This document shows positions 1 through 11,479 of a stretch of DNA of 64,000 nt, in pieces (the stretch's first letter is position 1; each line of letters opens with the position of its first letter). The notes under the pieces were generated by a model. That model ran no database searches. It was not told where the DNA came from and saw nothing but the letters and a program-made list of their open reading frames with translations. Made by a program: the position numbers and the translations under genes. Source of the DNA: Dipteronia dyeriana (lineage: Eukaryota; Streptophyta; Magnoliopsida; Sapindales; Sapindaceae); contig CM065297.1 in NCBI GenBank assembly GCA_032871835.1, positions 17,095,098-17,159,097 on the forward strand, written 5' to 3'.

Positions 1-388
1 ATGACATGTTCAAATAACTTAGCTAAACATAGATCAATCAATTCTATGAAGCTAGCACAATACAACACTCAATCATGTCATCACAACAATCTCTAATTTG
101 TATCTAGAAATATTCTAAAAGAATACAATTAATTAAAGAGATGGTCTAGTAAGCAAAACACTTAGCATGTAAGAAGATAGTGAAGAACTTACCAAACAAG
201 ATGTGATGAAGCAGCCCTATCCATTGATGCACTTTAAATGAACTTAGATGATGCAAGATGAAGATTTAATGCTCATGGGAATGCTTTGAGTGATTAAAAA
301 TGAGTTCTTGGAAGTGTTTTAACTTTTAAATGTGTTCTAAGGAAGAAATGTGATATTCTGAACTCATACACGACCTTAAGGCATTGAG

Positions 389-390
<2 letters not shown>

Positions 391-455
<65 letters not shown>
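391..455. repeat. (AT)n-(GT)n microsatellite inside the LTR
   Basis: About 26 AT units (391-442) run into a short GT run (443-455). The partner LTR has only a short TA run at about 8610-8625, so the tract expanded or contracted after insertion. The translated poly-IY peptides here are artefacts. Confidence 0.95.
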
Positions 456-497
456 AGGTTGTTTTGAAAAAAAAACGTTCCAGCTTCCTCTGTGTGC

Positions 498-770
498 ACT
501 GGTCGAGTAGCGCACCACTAGCGCCCAACCTATTTTTAAAACAGGCGTTGGACGAGTGGCGCATCCCAGTAGCGCAACACAAGCGCAGATTCTCTGAGAT
601 GTTTGTGCTGGTGAGGCTGCGCTAGACGAGTAGCGCACCACCAGCGACCGCCCACATTTTTCAACTACTCCCGAGTGCAGCAGCGCAGCTCAGTGGTGCA
701 ACACTAGCGACAGCTCACTGTGAATGTTGTGCTAGTGGAGTGCGATGGTCAAGTAGCGCACCACCAGCGC
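498..770. repeat. GC-rich palindromic motif array in Sirevirus LTR
   Basis: Several degenerate copies of a motif like ctggtcgagtagcgcacc followed by accagcgc lie at about 498-530, 545-585, 610-640 and 735-770. Each half is partly complementary to the next (gcgctggt and accagcgc). The same array is at about 8685-8975 and 58705-59000. Arrays of CG-rich palindromic motifs in LTRs are known for the Sirevirus genus, where they are thought to act as cis elements; that role is inference here. Confidence 0.75.
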
Positions 771-1117
771 AAGGCCTATTTTTTCAATACTCAAATGCAC
801 AAAAAACAATAAGTTCAAGAGTGATGAAATTGCATCATATTTTAATGCCTAGCATGACATACAACTTTCATAGCAAGATGCAAATAGGTCAACAAGAGTC
901 ATTTAAACTAAAATGCACACAAGAAAACACTCAACATGTAAGATCAAGAGTTATGCATGAATATGTGAGTGTGTGCAACTATCTCTTCAAGTAAGCACAA
1001 GAATTTTACCTTTGGTGCTTCTCCTCTTGAGGTCTTGAGAGCCTAAGTTACCCTTACATGAACCCCAACAATGTGGTTGTTCACGAAATAAGCCAATCAT
1101 CAAATGAGGACTTTTCA

Positions 1118-1130
1118 ATCTCCCCATTTG
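1118..1130 (-). other. Polypurine tract of Sirevirus element 1
   Basis: On the minus strand the sequence reads caaatggggagat immediately before the LTR start TGAAAAG. This is the expected plus-strand primer site for reverse transcription. The matching site in element 2 is at 59342-59355. Confidence 0.75.
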
Positions 1131-2350
1131 GCTATTTCGTGACAAAACCACCACTCACATTGATCCTCACAAAACAAAATAGAAAAACACGGGGAAGATA
1201 TTCTACATTACAAAGAGATAAACATAAAAAAAAACTTCAAGTCTTCAATCTCTTGTAGAACTATCAACCCTACATACAAGGTAAGCACAAATACACTTTC
1301 CAACCAAGTGCATGTTAGATGATCAAGTGAATATACAACAAAAGCTATTGCATTCAATGATATGAGAATGACATCGTGAAATACTCATGTAATGCTCCCC
1401 CTCAACGGGTTACTCCCCCTACATGTAATCTCCCCCTCAAACAAGTACACTCATGCAATGTAATGCTCCCCCTCAAAGCCATCACATGCTACTCCCCTAA
1501 CATCACAATGATAGGTCAATGCTACTCCCCCTTTTTGTCATGATATAGGCAAAGGAGAAGTCCCCAACCGGGTCACTCAAGGCAAAGAAAGAAAAGAGCA
1601 TACAAGATTGTTGCACAATTATATAAGCCACATTTATGCAATCTCAATTGATAGAAGAGACACAAGGAGATTTATTGAAGGACAATGTGTGAATCAAAAA
1701 GTGCTTTGCATCCAAGACATGTTACATTCAAGTCCAAAAACAATGGTATTTGGCAAAGCAAATGACAAAGGTTTCCAATATAATTCAAACCAATTTCACC
1801 ATTTGTCATGAGAGAAGCAAGGATATAGAGTTCTTATAAATATCAAGTTTTAAAGGCACTATATCCAACTTTATAAGCTAAAAATGGCTTGAGCAACTTT
1901 GTACCCTATTTGATTTTTCCGAGAGGATACCCGTATGATAGTAGCCATGTTCAACAAATAAAGAAAGAGAGACATTCATTCAACATTTTAGTCTCACTAG
2001 CTTCTTTTCACACAATACTTTGCATTTAACAATTGCAATCAACAAATCATGCTTTATCATTTTTCATTGGCATGTCATTTAAGAATCATCATGTCATGGA
2101 GATAATTATAGGTCATTCAACATGTACTTCCAATGTATATCTCCTAGTCCAAAATTGCATGTTTGAACATAAATATGATATGGATTGTAATCAAAGAAAA
2201 GTTCACACTTATTTAAGAAAATACAATATACTATAAGTACAACCAAGCTACTCAAGCAATCAATAAAAAGGCATAAACGTATTTAAGAAAAATTGCATGC
2301 AACAAGTATACAATAGCTCTCTTTGCTTGAGTTCCCCATATGGGGTCAAA
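1118..2350 (-). other. Non-coding tail of Sirevirus 1 with repeated PPT-like motifs
   Basis: Between the end of pol and the 3' LTR there is about 1.2 kb with no convincing ORF on either strand. Repeated tccccct blocks at about 1394-1535 read as AGGGGGA polypurine runs on the coding strand; multiplied PPT-like motifs at this place are characteristic of Sireviruses. Some members carry an env-like gene here, but none is visible in this copy or in element 2. Confidence 0.7.
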
Positions 2351-4376
2351 GACCACAACACATCACTCCATTAAACAAAATCCCTATAGATCTACTAAGA
2401 GTCTTGAATCTAATAGCATCTAAGGGTTTAGTAAATAGATCCGCTAGTTGGTCATTTGTACCTACATGCTCATGTACAATGCATTTGCTCTCAACTAGTT
2501 CTCTAATGAAATGATGACGGATGTCAATATGCTAGGTCCTAAAATGTTGAACCGAATTCTTTGAAATATTAATTGCACTCATGTTATCACAAAAGAGAGT
2601 AAGAGTTCCTTGATTGAATCCATAGTCGACTAGCATTTGCTTCATCCAAAGAAGTTGTGTGCATCCACTCCCAACGGCAATATATTCGGCCTCAGCCGTG
2701 GACAAGGAAATTGAATTTTGCTTCTTGTAAAACAAAGAGACAAGGTTGTTCCCAAGGAAAAAGCAACCGCCCGATGTACTTTTCCTATCATCATAATTTC
2801 CTGCCCAATCTACATCACTAAAGCCTACAAGACTAGCATTAGTGGTAAAAGAGTACCAAATCTCATAGTTAGATGTCCCATTCACATATCGAATGATTCT
2901 CTTAACAGAAGAGAGATGGGACTCCTTAGGATCCACTTGGTACCTAGCACATACACCCACACTAAAGGAGATATCGGGCCTACTTACGGTCAAATAAAGG
3001 AAGCTACCAATCATGCCACGATATAAAGTTTGGTCCACACTTTTACCACTAGCATCCTTGCTTAGCTTCAAAATGGTACTCATGGGTGTATCACAATGTT
3101 TGGCACTTTCAAGGCCAAATTTCTTCACTAGGTTTTTGGTATACTTAGCTTGAGATATGAAAATCCCATCATCCATTTGCTTAATTTGTAAACCTAGAAA
3201 GTAACTTAACTCACCAACAAGACTCATCTCAAATTCATGAGACATGACATCAACAAATTGTTGGTCTTTGGTGTCATTGGTGGAGCCAAAAACTATATCA
3301 TCAACATAGATTTGAGCTATAAAGAGCTCATCTTTGTTTTTCTTGATGAATAAAGTCTTTTCAACACTACCCATAGTGCAGCCATTGTCTATGAGATATT
3401 GGGTGAGACGCTCATACCAAGCCCTTAGTGCTTGTTTCAACTCATATAAAGCTTTCTTGAGATGATAGACATGATTAGGGTGGTGAGGATCTACAAACCG
3501 TTTGGGTTGCTCAACAAATACTTCCTCTTGCAGGAAACCATTGAGGAAGGCACTCTTAACATCCATTTGATATAATTTGAACTTGTGCAAACAAGAAATG
3601 GATAAAAGAAGCCTAATGGACTCAATCCTAGTAGCGGGAGCAAATGTCTCCTCAAAGTCAATACCCTCAATTTGAGAGTATCCTTATGCTACAAGCCTAG
3701 CCTTATTACGCACAATGTTGACATCCTCATCGGATTTGTTCTTATATACCCACTTGGTACCTATCACATTGGTGTTCTTGGGCCTAGGAACTAGAGTCCA
3801 AACCTCATTCCTTTCAAATTGATTAAGCTCTTCCTGCATGGCAAGAACCCAAAATTCATCTTTTAAGGCTTCATCAATTTTCTTAGGTTCTATTTGAGAG
3901 GTGTAGCAAGTGTAGCTAATAAGATTAGTCATTTGACGCCTAGTCCTAACACCCTCACTAACTTCACCAATAATGTCATCTTTGTCATGAAGTTTCCTAA
4001 CCCATGGAGCAGGTTCTTTTGAGTCCAAGTGAGGAATCCTATCACTAAGTTGTGCTATGTCATCATCAAGATTAGCCTTTTCAACATTAGAGATATCAGC
4101 TACTTTCTCTAAAAGGGAGTCAACAACTAAATCTATCTCCTCCTCATGTTCATTAATCTTGAGCCTAGTATCATCAATGACAACATTAGATGATTCCATT
4201 ACGGTCCTAGTTCTTAGATTAAAAACTCTATAGGCTCTACTATTCAAGGCATAGCCAATGAAGATACCCTCATCACTCTTAGCATCAAATTTGCCAAGTT
4301 GATCACGGTCATTCAAAATGTAGCATTTGCTTCCAAAAGTGTGGAAGTAGCTAACATTTGGCTTCCTACCTTTCTA
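2350..4376 (-). pseudogene. pol: Sirevirus 1 pol: reverse transcriptase and RNase H (degenerate)
   Basis: The minus-strand translation gives a Ty1/copia reverse transcriptase and RNase H. The N-terminal RT block lies at 3684-4316 (EALKDEFW, then GTKWVYKNK). The main RT/RNase H block is at 2532-3590, with MDVKSAFLNG, the catalytic IYVDD box and the RNase H motif STAEAEY. It would copy the element's RNA into DNA in virus-like particles. Lesions against element 2: a stop (CAA to TAA) just left of 3684 after RNKARLVA, a frameshift near 2530, and another at the C-terminus near 2365, where element 2 ends cleanly. Order PR-IN-RT-RH on the minus strand identifies the copia superfamily. Inactive as it stands. 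Confidence 0.9.
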
Positions 4377-5450
4377 TAACTCATAGGAGGTTTGCCTAGT
4401 GTGGGGCCTAAGGAAGACTCTATTTTCTATGTAGCAAGCTGTATTGACGGCATCGGTCTAAAGATTCCTAGGGACATTGTTGCTAAGCAACATCACACGG
4501 GCTATTTCTTGAAGAACCCTATTTTTCCTCTCAACAACTCCATTTTGTTGAGATGTCCTAAGAGCCGAAAACTCATGAGAAATGCCTAGACTATTGCAAA
4601 AGTTTTCAAAATGGGCATTCTCAAATTCCTTCCCATGGTCACTCATAATTCTCTTAATGCTTTTAATCATAGAGTTCATTTCATTTTGAATTTTAGAGCA
4701 AAGCATTTTAAACTTGTCAAAAGTTTTAGATTTTTCTCTAAGGAAATAGGTCCAAGTGTACCTAGAATTGTCATCTACACACATAAAAATGTATCTCTTC
4801 CCACCTAAACTCTCAGTTTGTATATGACCCATAAGATCCATGTGGAGAAGCTCTAGAGTTTCTTTAGTGGTTATATACTTGCCCTTTTTGTGCATACTTT
4901 TGGTTTGCTTCCTTTGTTGGCAAGGTCCACAAACACCATTAACCTTTTTCCCAAGCTTGGGAAGGCCTCGCACAACATTGAACTTATCTAAGATTTTTAG
5001 ATCCCTAAAGTTCATGTGACCAAGTCTTTCATGCCACAACTCTATTTGTTTATCCTTGGACACATTACAAGACACACTTCTAGCCTCAAGACAATAACAA
5101 TTGTCACTAGATCTCATACCTTTTAACAAGGTTTGTCCATTAGGCAATAGGATAGAACAATCATTTTTCCTAAACAAGACGGAGAGTTCATCATCACTAA
5201 GGTGTGAAATGCTTATAAAATTGGCTTTTAGACCATCAACATACAAAGCATTGGACAATGAGGGTAATCCAGGAAAGGAGATGATTCCTTTTTCTTTGAC
5301 CTTCTTTTTGGATCCATCACCAAATGTGACATTTCCTCCCTCCTCCATCATAAATTTTAAAAGAAACTCTTATTTCCAGTCATGTACCTAGAGCACCCAC
5401 TATTCAAATAGCAAAAATCACAAGAATAAGCTTTCAAAGTAATTTATGCA
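4377..5450 (-). pseudogene. pol: Sirevirus 1 pol: protease and integrase (degenerate)
   Basis: An open stretch at 4458-5351 carries the end of the protease and the integrase. The zinc-binding HHCC part (WHERLGHMNF to CGPCQQ) is followed by the three acidic integrase positions, in HMDLMG, SDHGKEF and NGVVERKN. The protease active site, normally D-S-G in copia elements, reads LNSGCSRYMTG at about 5380-5410: the catalytic Asp is Asn, whereas element 2 keeps LDSGCSRHMTG. A stop follows shortly after (near 5355). The integrase would insert the cDNA, but this copy cannot make an intact polyprotein. Confidence 0.88.
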
Positions 5451-5880
5451 ACATGGCAAAGGTGTTCATCCTTTCTAATCCACATAGGTGCAGTATTTTC
5501 CTTCCTAGTGGTCAATAGTACATGGGCTCTATATGTCCTAGGATCATGCAAAAGTGTTCCACTTTTCCTAGTGACATGCATCATGGCTCTAGGTTTCTTA
5601 GGATCATGCATCATGGCTCTAGGTTTCTTAGGATCATGCATCATGGCTCTAGATGTCCTAGGATCATGCATCATGGCTCTAGCCTTTTTCTTTTCTATCA
5701 TGCTTTCAATCCTACACAATTTGATATACCTAAAGCAATTTGGCCTAATGTGACCATCAATACCACAAAAATGACATGTAGGTAAATAGTTAGGAATTAT
5801 ACCATATCCTTGAGGATGCATTGGAGCCTTCCCATGTCTTTATGGTTGTCTTGCTTGTTGTTGAGGAGTTTTCCTTTTTT
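5444..5880 (-). pseudogene. gag: Sirevirus 1 second zinc knuckle and repeat-bearing linker
   Basis: The minus-strand reading frame 5444-5821 carries a CCHC zinc knuckle (CHFCGIDGHIRPNC) near its start, then a basic region containing a ten-residue repeat (RAMMHDPKKP and variants). The segment joins gag to the protease. In the intact ancestor it would be in frame with the flanks; here a stop before 5444 and another near 5900 isolate it. Two zinc knuckles in a long gag region fit Sirevirus architecture. Confidence 0.75.
5581..5690. repeat. 30-bp in-frame tandem repeat in the gag/protease linker
   Basis: Three full 30-bp units start at 5581, 5611 and 5641, with a partial fourth at 5671; each begins tcatggctctag. 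Element 2 has two full units plus a partial in the same place (about 63810-63880). The unit encodes ten residues, so copy-number change keeps the frame. Confidence 0.9.
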
Positions 5881-6613
5881 GTTGTTGAGCAAGACTTGAT
5901 TACATCCTTGGTTGAGCTTGCATGATAGGTGTCTTCCCTTTGTGAGCTTTTGGTTGAGGGAAGTTAACTTGAGGAGCCCTTGTAGGATGAGCTTGAGGTG
6001 GGATTCTTGGTGCCACCTTCACTTGAGCACTACTTGAACACTCTCCTAGATCAAGCTTCTTTCTAGGAGTTTGATGAGGAGAGGACCCATTGAAGTTCAT
6101 GCTTCTTACAAAAATGGTCTTGCTTGGAGTGGAGGACATCTTTTCATCTTCAAACCCAAGCCCCTTCTTGTCACTTAGCCTCTTTCCAACATCTAGCATG
6201 TGGTCAAGTTTCTTGGTGCTAGAAATCATCTTGACCAACAACTCTCTAGCATCTTCAAGCTCTTTCTTCAACCTTTCTTCACTCCTCTTAGATCTTTCCA
6301 ACTCTTCAGTTTGTTGGTCAACTTGAGTTGAGAGGTCTAGGTTTTCTTCTTTTAATCTCTTGGTCTCATTCTTGTTCTTTAATCTTGAGCTCTCAAACTT
6401 AGCCATGTAGTCCTTGAGATCCATCCTATCCACACTTCCATTTGTGGATTGTGATGAAGATCCATCATCACTTGAGTAGTCTTCCTCTTGACTATCATTC
6501 TCGTCTTCACTAGCATCTTTGCTCCTAAGAGAGGATGTAAATGCTATGAAGTTAGCCATGAGTTCTTCATTATCCGAAGACTCATCTCCTTCATTAGAGT
6601 TATCACTTTCACT
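5881..6613 (-). pseudogene. gag: Sirevirus 1 gag C-terminal coiled-coil region
   Basis: The frame 5900-6559 encodes an acidic, serine-rich start (SEDENDSQEEDYSSDDG), then a charged heptad-like helix rich in E, K and L (about residues 60-115) consistent with a coiled coil. A proline- and lysine-rich tail follows. It continues the gag frame: the only visible break from the upstream block is one stop codon at 6614-6616. Long coiled-coil gag proteins are typical of Sireviruses, where this region is implicated in particle assembly. Confidence 0.7.
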
Positions 6614-7615
6614 CTATGTGGCAGCCATCACTTTTCCCTTATTCTTGTTCTTGTGATTTGCACATTCCAGGGAAAAGTGACCTATTCCACCACATTCATA
6701 GCATTGGACTCCTTTCTTCTCGGTCTTTTCTTGCCTAGGCTCAAACTTCTTGAAGGGAGCCTTTTTCTTCAAGTCTTGACCCTTGGATCCAAAGCCTTTC
6801 TTCTCGGACTTGTAGAATTTTTTGAACTTCCTCATTAGCAAGGCCATCTCTTCATCCGAGTCATCACCTTCCTCATTCTCAACTTTGGAGGCTTTCAAAG
6901 CAATATCTTTTTGCTTCTTTGATGGTGTGGGGTTAGGACATTTCTTAGATTCATAAGCTAGAAGACTCCCAATCAATTCACTAGGCTTCATGTCCTTATA
7001 CCCACTATTCTCTTCCAAAGCCGTCACCTTAGACTCAAATCTATCGGGTAGAGATCTCATAATCTTCTGCTTGATCTTCCTATCCGAATAAGGATCACCA
7101 AGTTGATGACTTTGGTTCACAATGTCCATCAACCTCACTTCCAAGTCGTTGAAGCACTCATTCTCATCCATTTTGAGCAATTCAAATTGCGTTTGGAGAA
7201 CTTGAAGCTTTGATTCCTTAACCACCTCGGATCCCTCATGTGCAACTTCTAGGATGTCCCATGCTTCCTTAGCTATCCTAGTATTTTGAACTAACTTGTA
7301 TTGGTTATCATCTATTGCACAAATGATGACATGCATTGCCTTCCTATTCCACTTTGAAGCCTCAAACTCTTGTGCATTCCACTGAGCCTTTGGTTTGAGT
7401 ACATCATCTCCTCCATCTATAGGAGTCATCGGTGGAGTGTAGCCATCTTCAACTGCCATCCATGCCCTGTCATGAATTTGGCATATGTATGACTCCATCT
7501 TGCCTTTCCAAGAGGCATAATTCAATCTGGTGAGGAGTAGAGGTCTAGTGCTGGAAGCTCTCTCATTGCCACCGTTTCCACTCATTGTATTTATGAATGA
7601 ATGATATGAATGCAA
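6614..7615 (-). CDS. gag: Sirevirus 1 gag N-terminal block
   Basis: An open frame of about 333 codons encodes a copia gag. The likely natural start is the internal Met at MSGNGGNE rather than the first Met. It has the nucleic-acid-binding gag fold motif LNYASWKGKMESYI, a helical region (LEVRLMDIVNQSHQLG), and near the C-terminus a CCHC zinc knuckle (CYECGGIGHFSLEC). It would package element RNA. It ends at an in-frame TAG (6614-6616), after which gag-like coding continues, so the protein is probably truncated. It lies 80-90 bp from the PBS, as expected for gag. Confidence 0.85.
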   Translation of the reverse strand: MHSYHSFINTMSGNGGNERASSTRPLLLTRLNYASWKGKMESYICQIHDRAWMAVEDGYTPPMTPIDGGDDVLKPKAQWNAQEFEASKWNRKAMHVIICAIDDNQYKLVQNTRIAKEAWDILEVAHEGSEVVKESKLQVLQTQFELLKMDENECFNDLEVRLMDIVNQSHQLGDPYSDRKIKQKIMRSLPDRFESKVTALEENSGYKDMKPSELIGSLLAYESKKCPNPTPSKKQKDIALKASKVENEEGDDSDEEMALLMRKFKKFYKSEKKGFGSKGQDLKKKAPFKKFEPRQEKTEKKGVQCYECGGIGHFSLECANHKNKNKGKVMAAT

Positions 7616-7697
7616 GTGTATGAATGGTCAACACAAACACACAAAATGAAACACATACCAAAATGAGCAAGGATCACCTATGTATGTTTAGGAACCT

Positions 7698-7709
7698 GCT
7701 CTGATACCA
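7698..7709 (-). other. Primer binding site (initiator-Met tRNA) of Sirevirus 1
   Basis: The minus strand reads TGGTATCAGAGC, complementary to the 3' end of plant initiator methionine tRNA. It lies two bases from the LTR edge at 7712. This fixes the element's orientation and the 5' LTR boundary. Confidence 0.93.
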
Positions 7710-7711
7710 AT

Positions 7712-9320
7712 TGAAACAAATAATATGGTGTGTAATATTAATCTAGAGGGGGGGGGGGGGGGGTGAATAGATTTTAATTAACTTTTACCCAATTTTCGTT
7801 AAGAGTCAAGTTGACAAAAATATCCCTATCTAGTTACAAAGATACCACAAGTGTAATAAATGTGGAAATAGTAAGAACTCTTGAGATATATGTGGAAACC
7901 CTCAAAATGGTAAAAACCACGGGCTGATTAATGCGTCACACTAGATCCTCGAATCCATTAATGATAAAGGAATTACAACCTAATCCCGGTTTAATCCTTC
8001 ACCACTACCTAATCCCGGTATAAGTGAACCTAGTTCACCTTGCTTGTGATTTAAGCTACCTACTCCCGAAAGCAACACAAGTCTTACTTCTCAATGAAGA
8101 GATAAAGTGTCCTAAGTGAATATGCAATGATATTCAATGAACAAACAAGGCTAGGAAACCCTATATGCTTATCTAGGATAATGAGATGACAATTAATGCA
8201 ATCCTAGATATCAAGTGCTAAATGACATGTTCAAATAACTTAGCTAAACATAGATCAATCAATCCTATGAAGCTATCACAATACAACACTCAATCATGTC
8301 ATTACAACAATCTCTAATTTGTATCTAGAAATATTCTAAGAGAATACAATTAATTAAATAGATAGTTTAGTAAGCAAAACACTTAGCTTGTAAGAAGATA
8401 GTGAAGAACTTACCAAACAAGATGTGATGAAGCAGCCCTATCCATTGATGCACTATATATGAAATTAGATTATGCAAAGTGAAGATTTAATGCTCATGGG
8501 AATGCTTTGAGTGATTAAAAATGAGTTCTTGGAAGTGTGTTTCCTTTTAAATGTATTCTAAGGAAGAAATGTGATATTCTGAACTCATACACGACCTTAA
8601 GACATTGAGTTATATATATATATAAGATCCAAACAAAGTGAGGTCGTTTTGAAAAAAAAAACGTTCCAGCTTCTTCTGTGTGCACCGGTGACGTGCGCTG
8701 ATCGAGTAGCGTACCACCAGTGCATAACCTATTTTTAAAACAAGCACTGGACGAGTAGCGCATCCCAGTAGCGCAACACAAGCACAGATTCTCTGGGATA
8801 TTTGTGCTGGTGAGGCTGTGCTAGACGAGTAGCACACCACCATCGACCGCCTATATTTTTCAATTACGCATGGGTGCAGCAACGCAGCTTAGTTGCGCAA
8901 CACTAGTGACAATCCACTGTGAATGTTGCGCTGGTGAAGTGCGCTGGTCGAGTAGCGTACCACTAGTGCAAGGCCTATTTTTTCAACACTCAAATGCACA
9001 AAAATAATAAGTTCAAGAGTGATGAAATTGCATCCTATTTTAATGCCTAGCATGACATACAGCTTTCATAGCAAGATACAAATAGGTCAACAGGAGTCAT
9101 TTAAACTAAAATGCACACAAGAAAACACTCAACATGTAAGATCAAGAGTTATGCATGAATATGTGAGTGCGTACAACTATCTCTTCAAAGTAAGTAAGCA
9201 CAAGAATTTTACCTTTGGTGCTTCTCCTCTTGAGGTCTTGAGAGCTTAAGCTACCCTTACATGAACCCCAACAATGTGGTTGTTCACGAAATAAGCCAAT
9301 CAACAAATGAGAACTTTTCA
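7712..9320 (-). mobile_element. 5' LTR of Sirevirus 1 (1609 bp)
   Basis: The left edge, tgaaacaaat at 7712, is next to the PBS. The right edge, gaacttttca at 9320, matches the end of the left LTR (1117), after which the two copies diverge. The LTR carries the palindromic motif array (about 8685-8975), a short TA microsatellite and a run of sixteen G at 7748-7763. The five bases after the LTR (gttgc) are the candidate target duplication; its partner is outside the window. Confidence 0.92.
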
Positions 9321-10249
9321 GTTGCGAATTCGTAACTAAGTTAGGATTTTTAATTATTGACTATCATCATTGAATCGAATATGAAATAAAGATGAAAGAC
9401 TGTTGAAAGTTGTTCAGTAAGATGAATTGGTTAGTTGTTCGTTTTTTAGTCATGCTCGGTTCATATATGCCATTCTTAACCAAGTAGCCTTAACATGGCC
9501 AGAGTTTTTTATTAACTTAAACTATATTAAGTTTATCGTCCCAACTTCGACCAAGTAACTATACGTGACGAGATTTGTCATGACCCATTTTTAGAAAGAG
9601 TCGGGTAGACCATTTATGTTGGCCGGTCGATTACTTTAACCCCCGATCGATTTGTTGCTTTTTTTTCTTTTGTCAAGTTGTTTTCTTTTATAGACCATTT
9701 ACATGGTATCTAGTTTACAGACGCTTGTCATTTATCTGTCTATTAAGTCATTGGGACGTCTCCCAATAGTATGTTGATCAAGATTCGTTGCAATAGAGTG
9801 ACTTATATCCTACTATTTTTCATAAATGTTTAAATTTTATTAGCAATTGTTTCTAGCATAGATATTTCGTTCCTCATTCAACTCTTGGCACATCTCATCA
9901 GGTCCTTATGGCCTGAATGCACTCTAACATTGTTTCATTACACCTAGTTATTTTTGGTGAGTGTACAATGCCTTTACGGTGTGTGTTTTCCTCAATGGGC
10001 ATCCTGGGTGCTCCTATCAAAACTAAGCGATTTCTAGGTGCCCTGGGATTGCTTTTGTAAATAAAAGCAAATTTAGAACACCTTTTTTTGACTTTTTGAA
10101 ATTATGCCTCAAAGGGATTTTTATTGAGACATCAACAAATTAGCTAACAAGGTAAACTGATTTGTAAGCTAAACTAGGTGAATTTATTTCTAAATTAGAA
10201 AGAAATATTTAAAAACGAGAAACCCCTAGGGGTAAAACATCTTCAAGTA
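9321..10249 (-). other. 3' untranslated part of Tat-type gypsy element 1
   Basis: AT-rich DNA between the end of the integrase frame and the Sirevirus LTR. No ORF over 60 codons, no LTR match to 16110-16886 and no PPT are evident. In Tat elements this is where an extra, often antisense, ORF lies (see 57037-57737). None survives here; the rest of the element presumably lies left of the Sirevirus, outside the window. Confidence 0.5.
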
Positions 10250-11220
10250 CTGAGCATTGCATGGTCTGGACAGTTCATCCCTTTCTAGTCTGGCGAGGCG
10301 GTACGCTCAACGACCGACCAATCCAACCACTTTTACGGTCCTTCCCATTTATCTGCCAGCTCTAGCTGATCTTTCCTTTGTACTGGGCGATACCTTCCTC
10401 AGAACTAGATCTCTGAGTTGGAATCTCTTAACTTGGACATGTGAGTTGTAGTACCTAGCTGCCCTTTGCTGATAGGCAGCGTTCCTTATCCTCGACAGAT
10501 CATTTTTCTCCTCTAACTCGTCTAGATTATGTTCTAACATTTCTACATTTACCTCGAGGTGGAAGATGTGTACCTTTAGTGAATTATAAATTACTTCCAC
10601 TGGATTACTACCTCTATTTCGAATGTTAGCGAATAGGGGGTCTCTTCTATCGAAGTCATCTCTATGGTCCGATATGGGCACAGGACTTCGTGTTGCTTGC
10701 CTGCCCAATTCCCTTTATTAGCATCCAGCTTTGCCTTTAGGGTATGCTTAATTATCTTGTTTACTACTTCCGTCTGGCCATTGGTTTGAGGATGGATTCT
10801 TGTGGCATAATAATTCTTTATACAGAAGTCCTGACACATGTTTATAAAGTTGTCACAGTCGAACTTGGTCGCGTTGTCTGTGATTATTGTATTGGGGATC
10901 CCAAATCATTAAATGATATTCTTCTTCATGAAACGGGTTATGTTGGCCTCAGTTATATATACCAGTGTTTTTTCCTCTACCCATGTTGTGAAGTAGTCTA
11001 CAACCACAATGATGTGCATTGTTGCTCCTTTAGTTGTTATCGGTATTTGGCCAATCAGATCTAGCCCCCACATGGTGAACGACCATGGTAATGTCAAGTT
11101 CTTCAATTGCTCGGGGGGAGTCTTGATGTCATTGGCTATCCTCTGACATCTACCACAATGTTCTGTGACTACCTGAGTATCCTGGAATACGGTCGGCTAG
11201 AAAAAACTCTACCTAAGAGT
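10250..11220 (-). pseudogene. pol: Tat gypsy 1 integrase (degenerate)
   Basis: Minus-strand fragments in several frames give a Ty3/gypsy integrase. The first catalytic Asp is in WGLDLIGQIP (about 11060), the catalytic Glu block in HPQTNGQTEVVN (about 10785). The C-terminal domain has AAYQQRAARYYN and RDLVLRKV (about 10410-10480), then ELADKWEGP near 10340. The AAYQQR..RYYN signature is typical of the Tat lineage. At least three frame changes and a stop after WEGP show it is dead. The integrase would insert cDNA into chromosomes. Confidence 0.82.
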
Positions 11221-11479
11221 CTTGCGCACTAGACTTTTACCCCCGAAGTGATTCCCACACACATACCTCTATGGATACTTTCCAATATCTGTCTACCTTC
11301 TATTGGGCAGACACACTTCTGTAAGACCTTTGAAAATCCTCTCATGTACAATTCTTCTCAAACTAATGAGTATCTGGTGGCTCTATACCCGATGCATTTT
11401 TCTTCAGTCAGCTCTGCTGGGAGCATCCCATCATCCAGATATTCTCCGATTGGGGTCATCTAGGTGGCATGCTTTCCTT

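Larger units (their letters stand above)
1..1117 (-). mobile_element. 3' LTR of Sirevirus-type copia element 1 (truncated by window)
   Basis: This block is a near-copy of 8222-9320, the right LTR of the same element; the shared sequence begins atgacatgttcaaat at 1 and at 8222. On the minus strand the LTR would begin TGAAAAGTCC, which is the reverse complement of its right edge (ggacttttca, ending 1117), directly followed by a polypurine tract. By comparison with the right LTR, about 510 bases of the left part lie outside the window. Differences from the other LTR are scattered, plus a large microsatellite length difference. Confidence 0.9.

Noticed and set aside
294..641. Minus-strand ORFs of 68-115 codons with poly-Ile/Tyr runs in the LTR
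   Set aside because: Created by translation of an AT microsatellite within an LTR; not conserved between LTR copies.
1118..2350. An env-like gene between pol and the 3' LTR of Sirevirus 1
   Set aside because: No ORF over 70 codons and no membrane or signal segments in this copy or in element 2.
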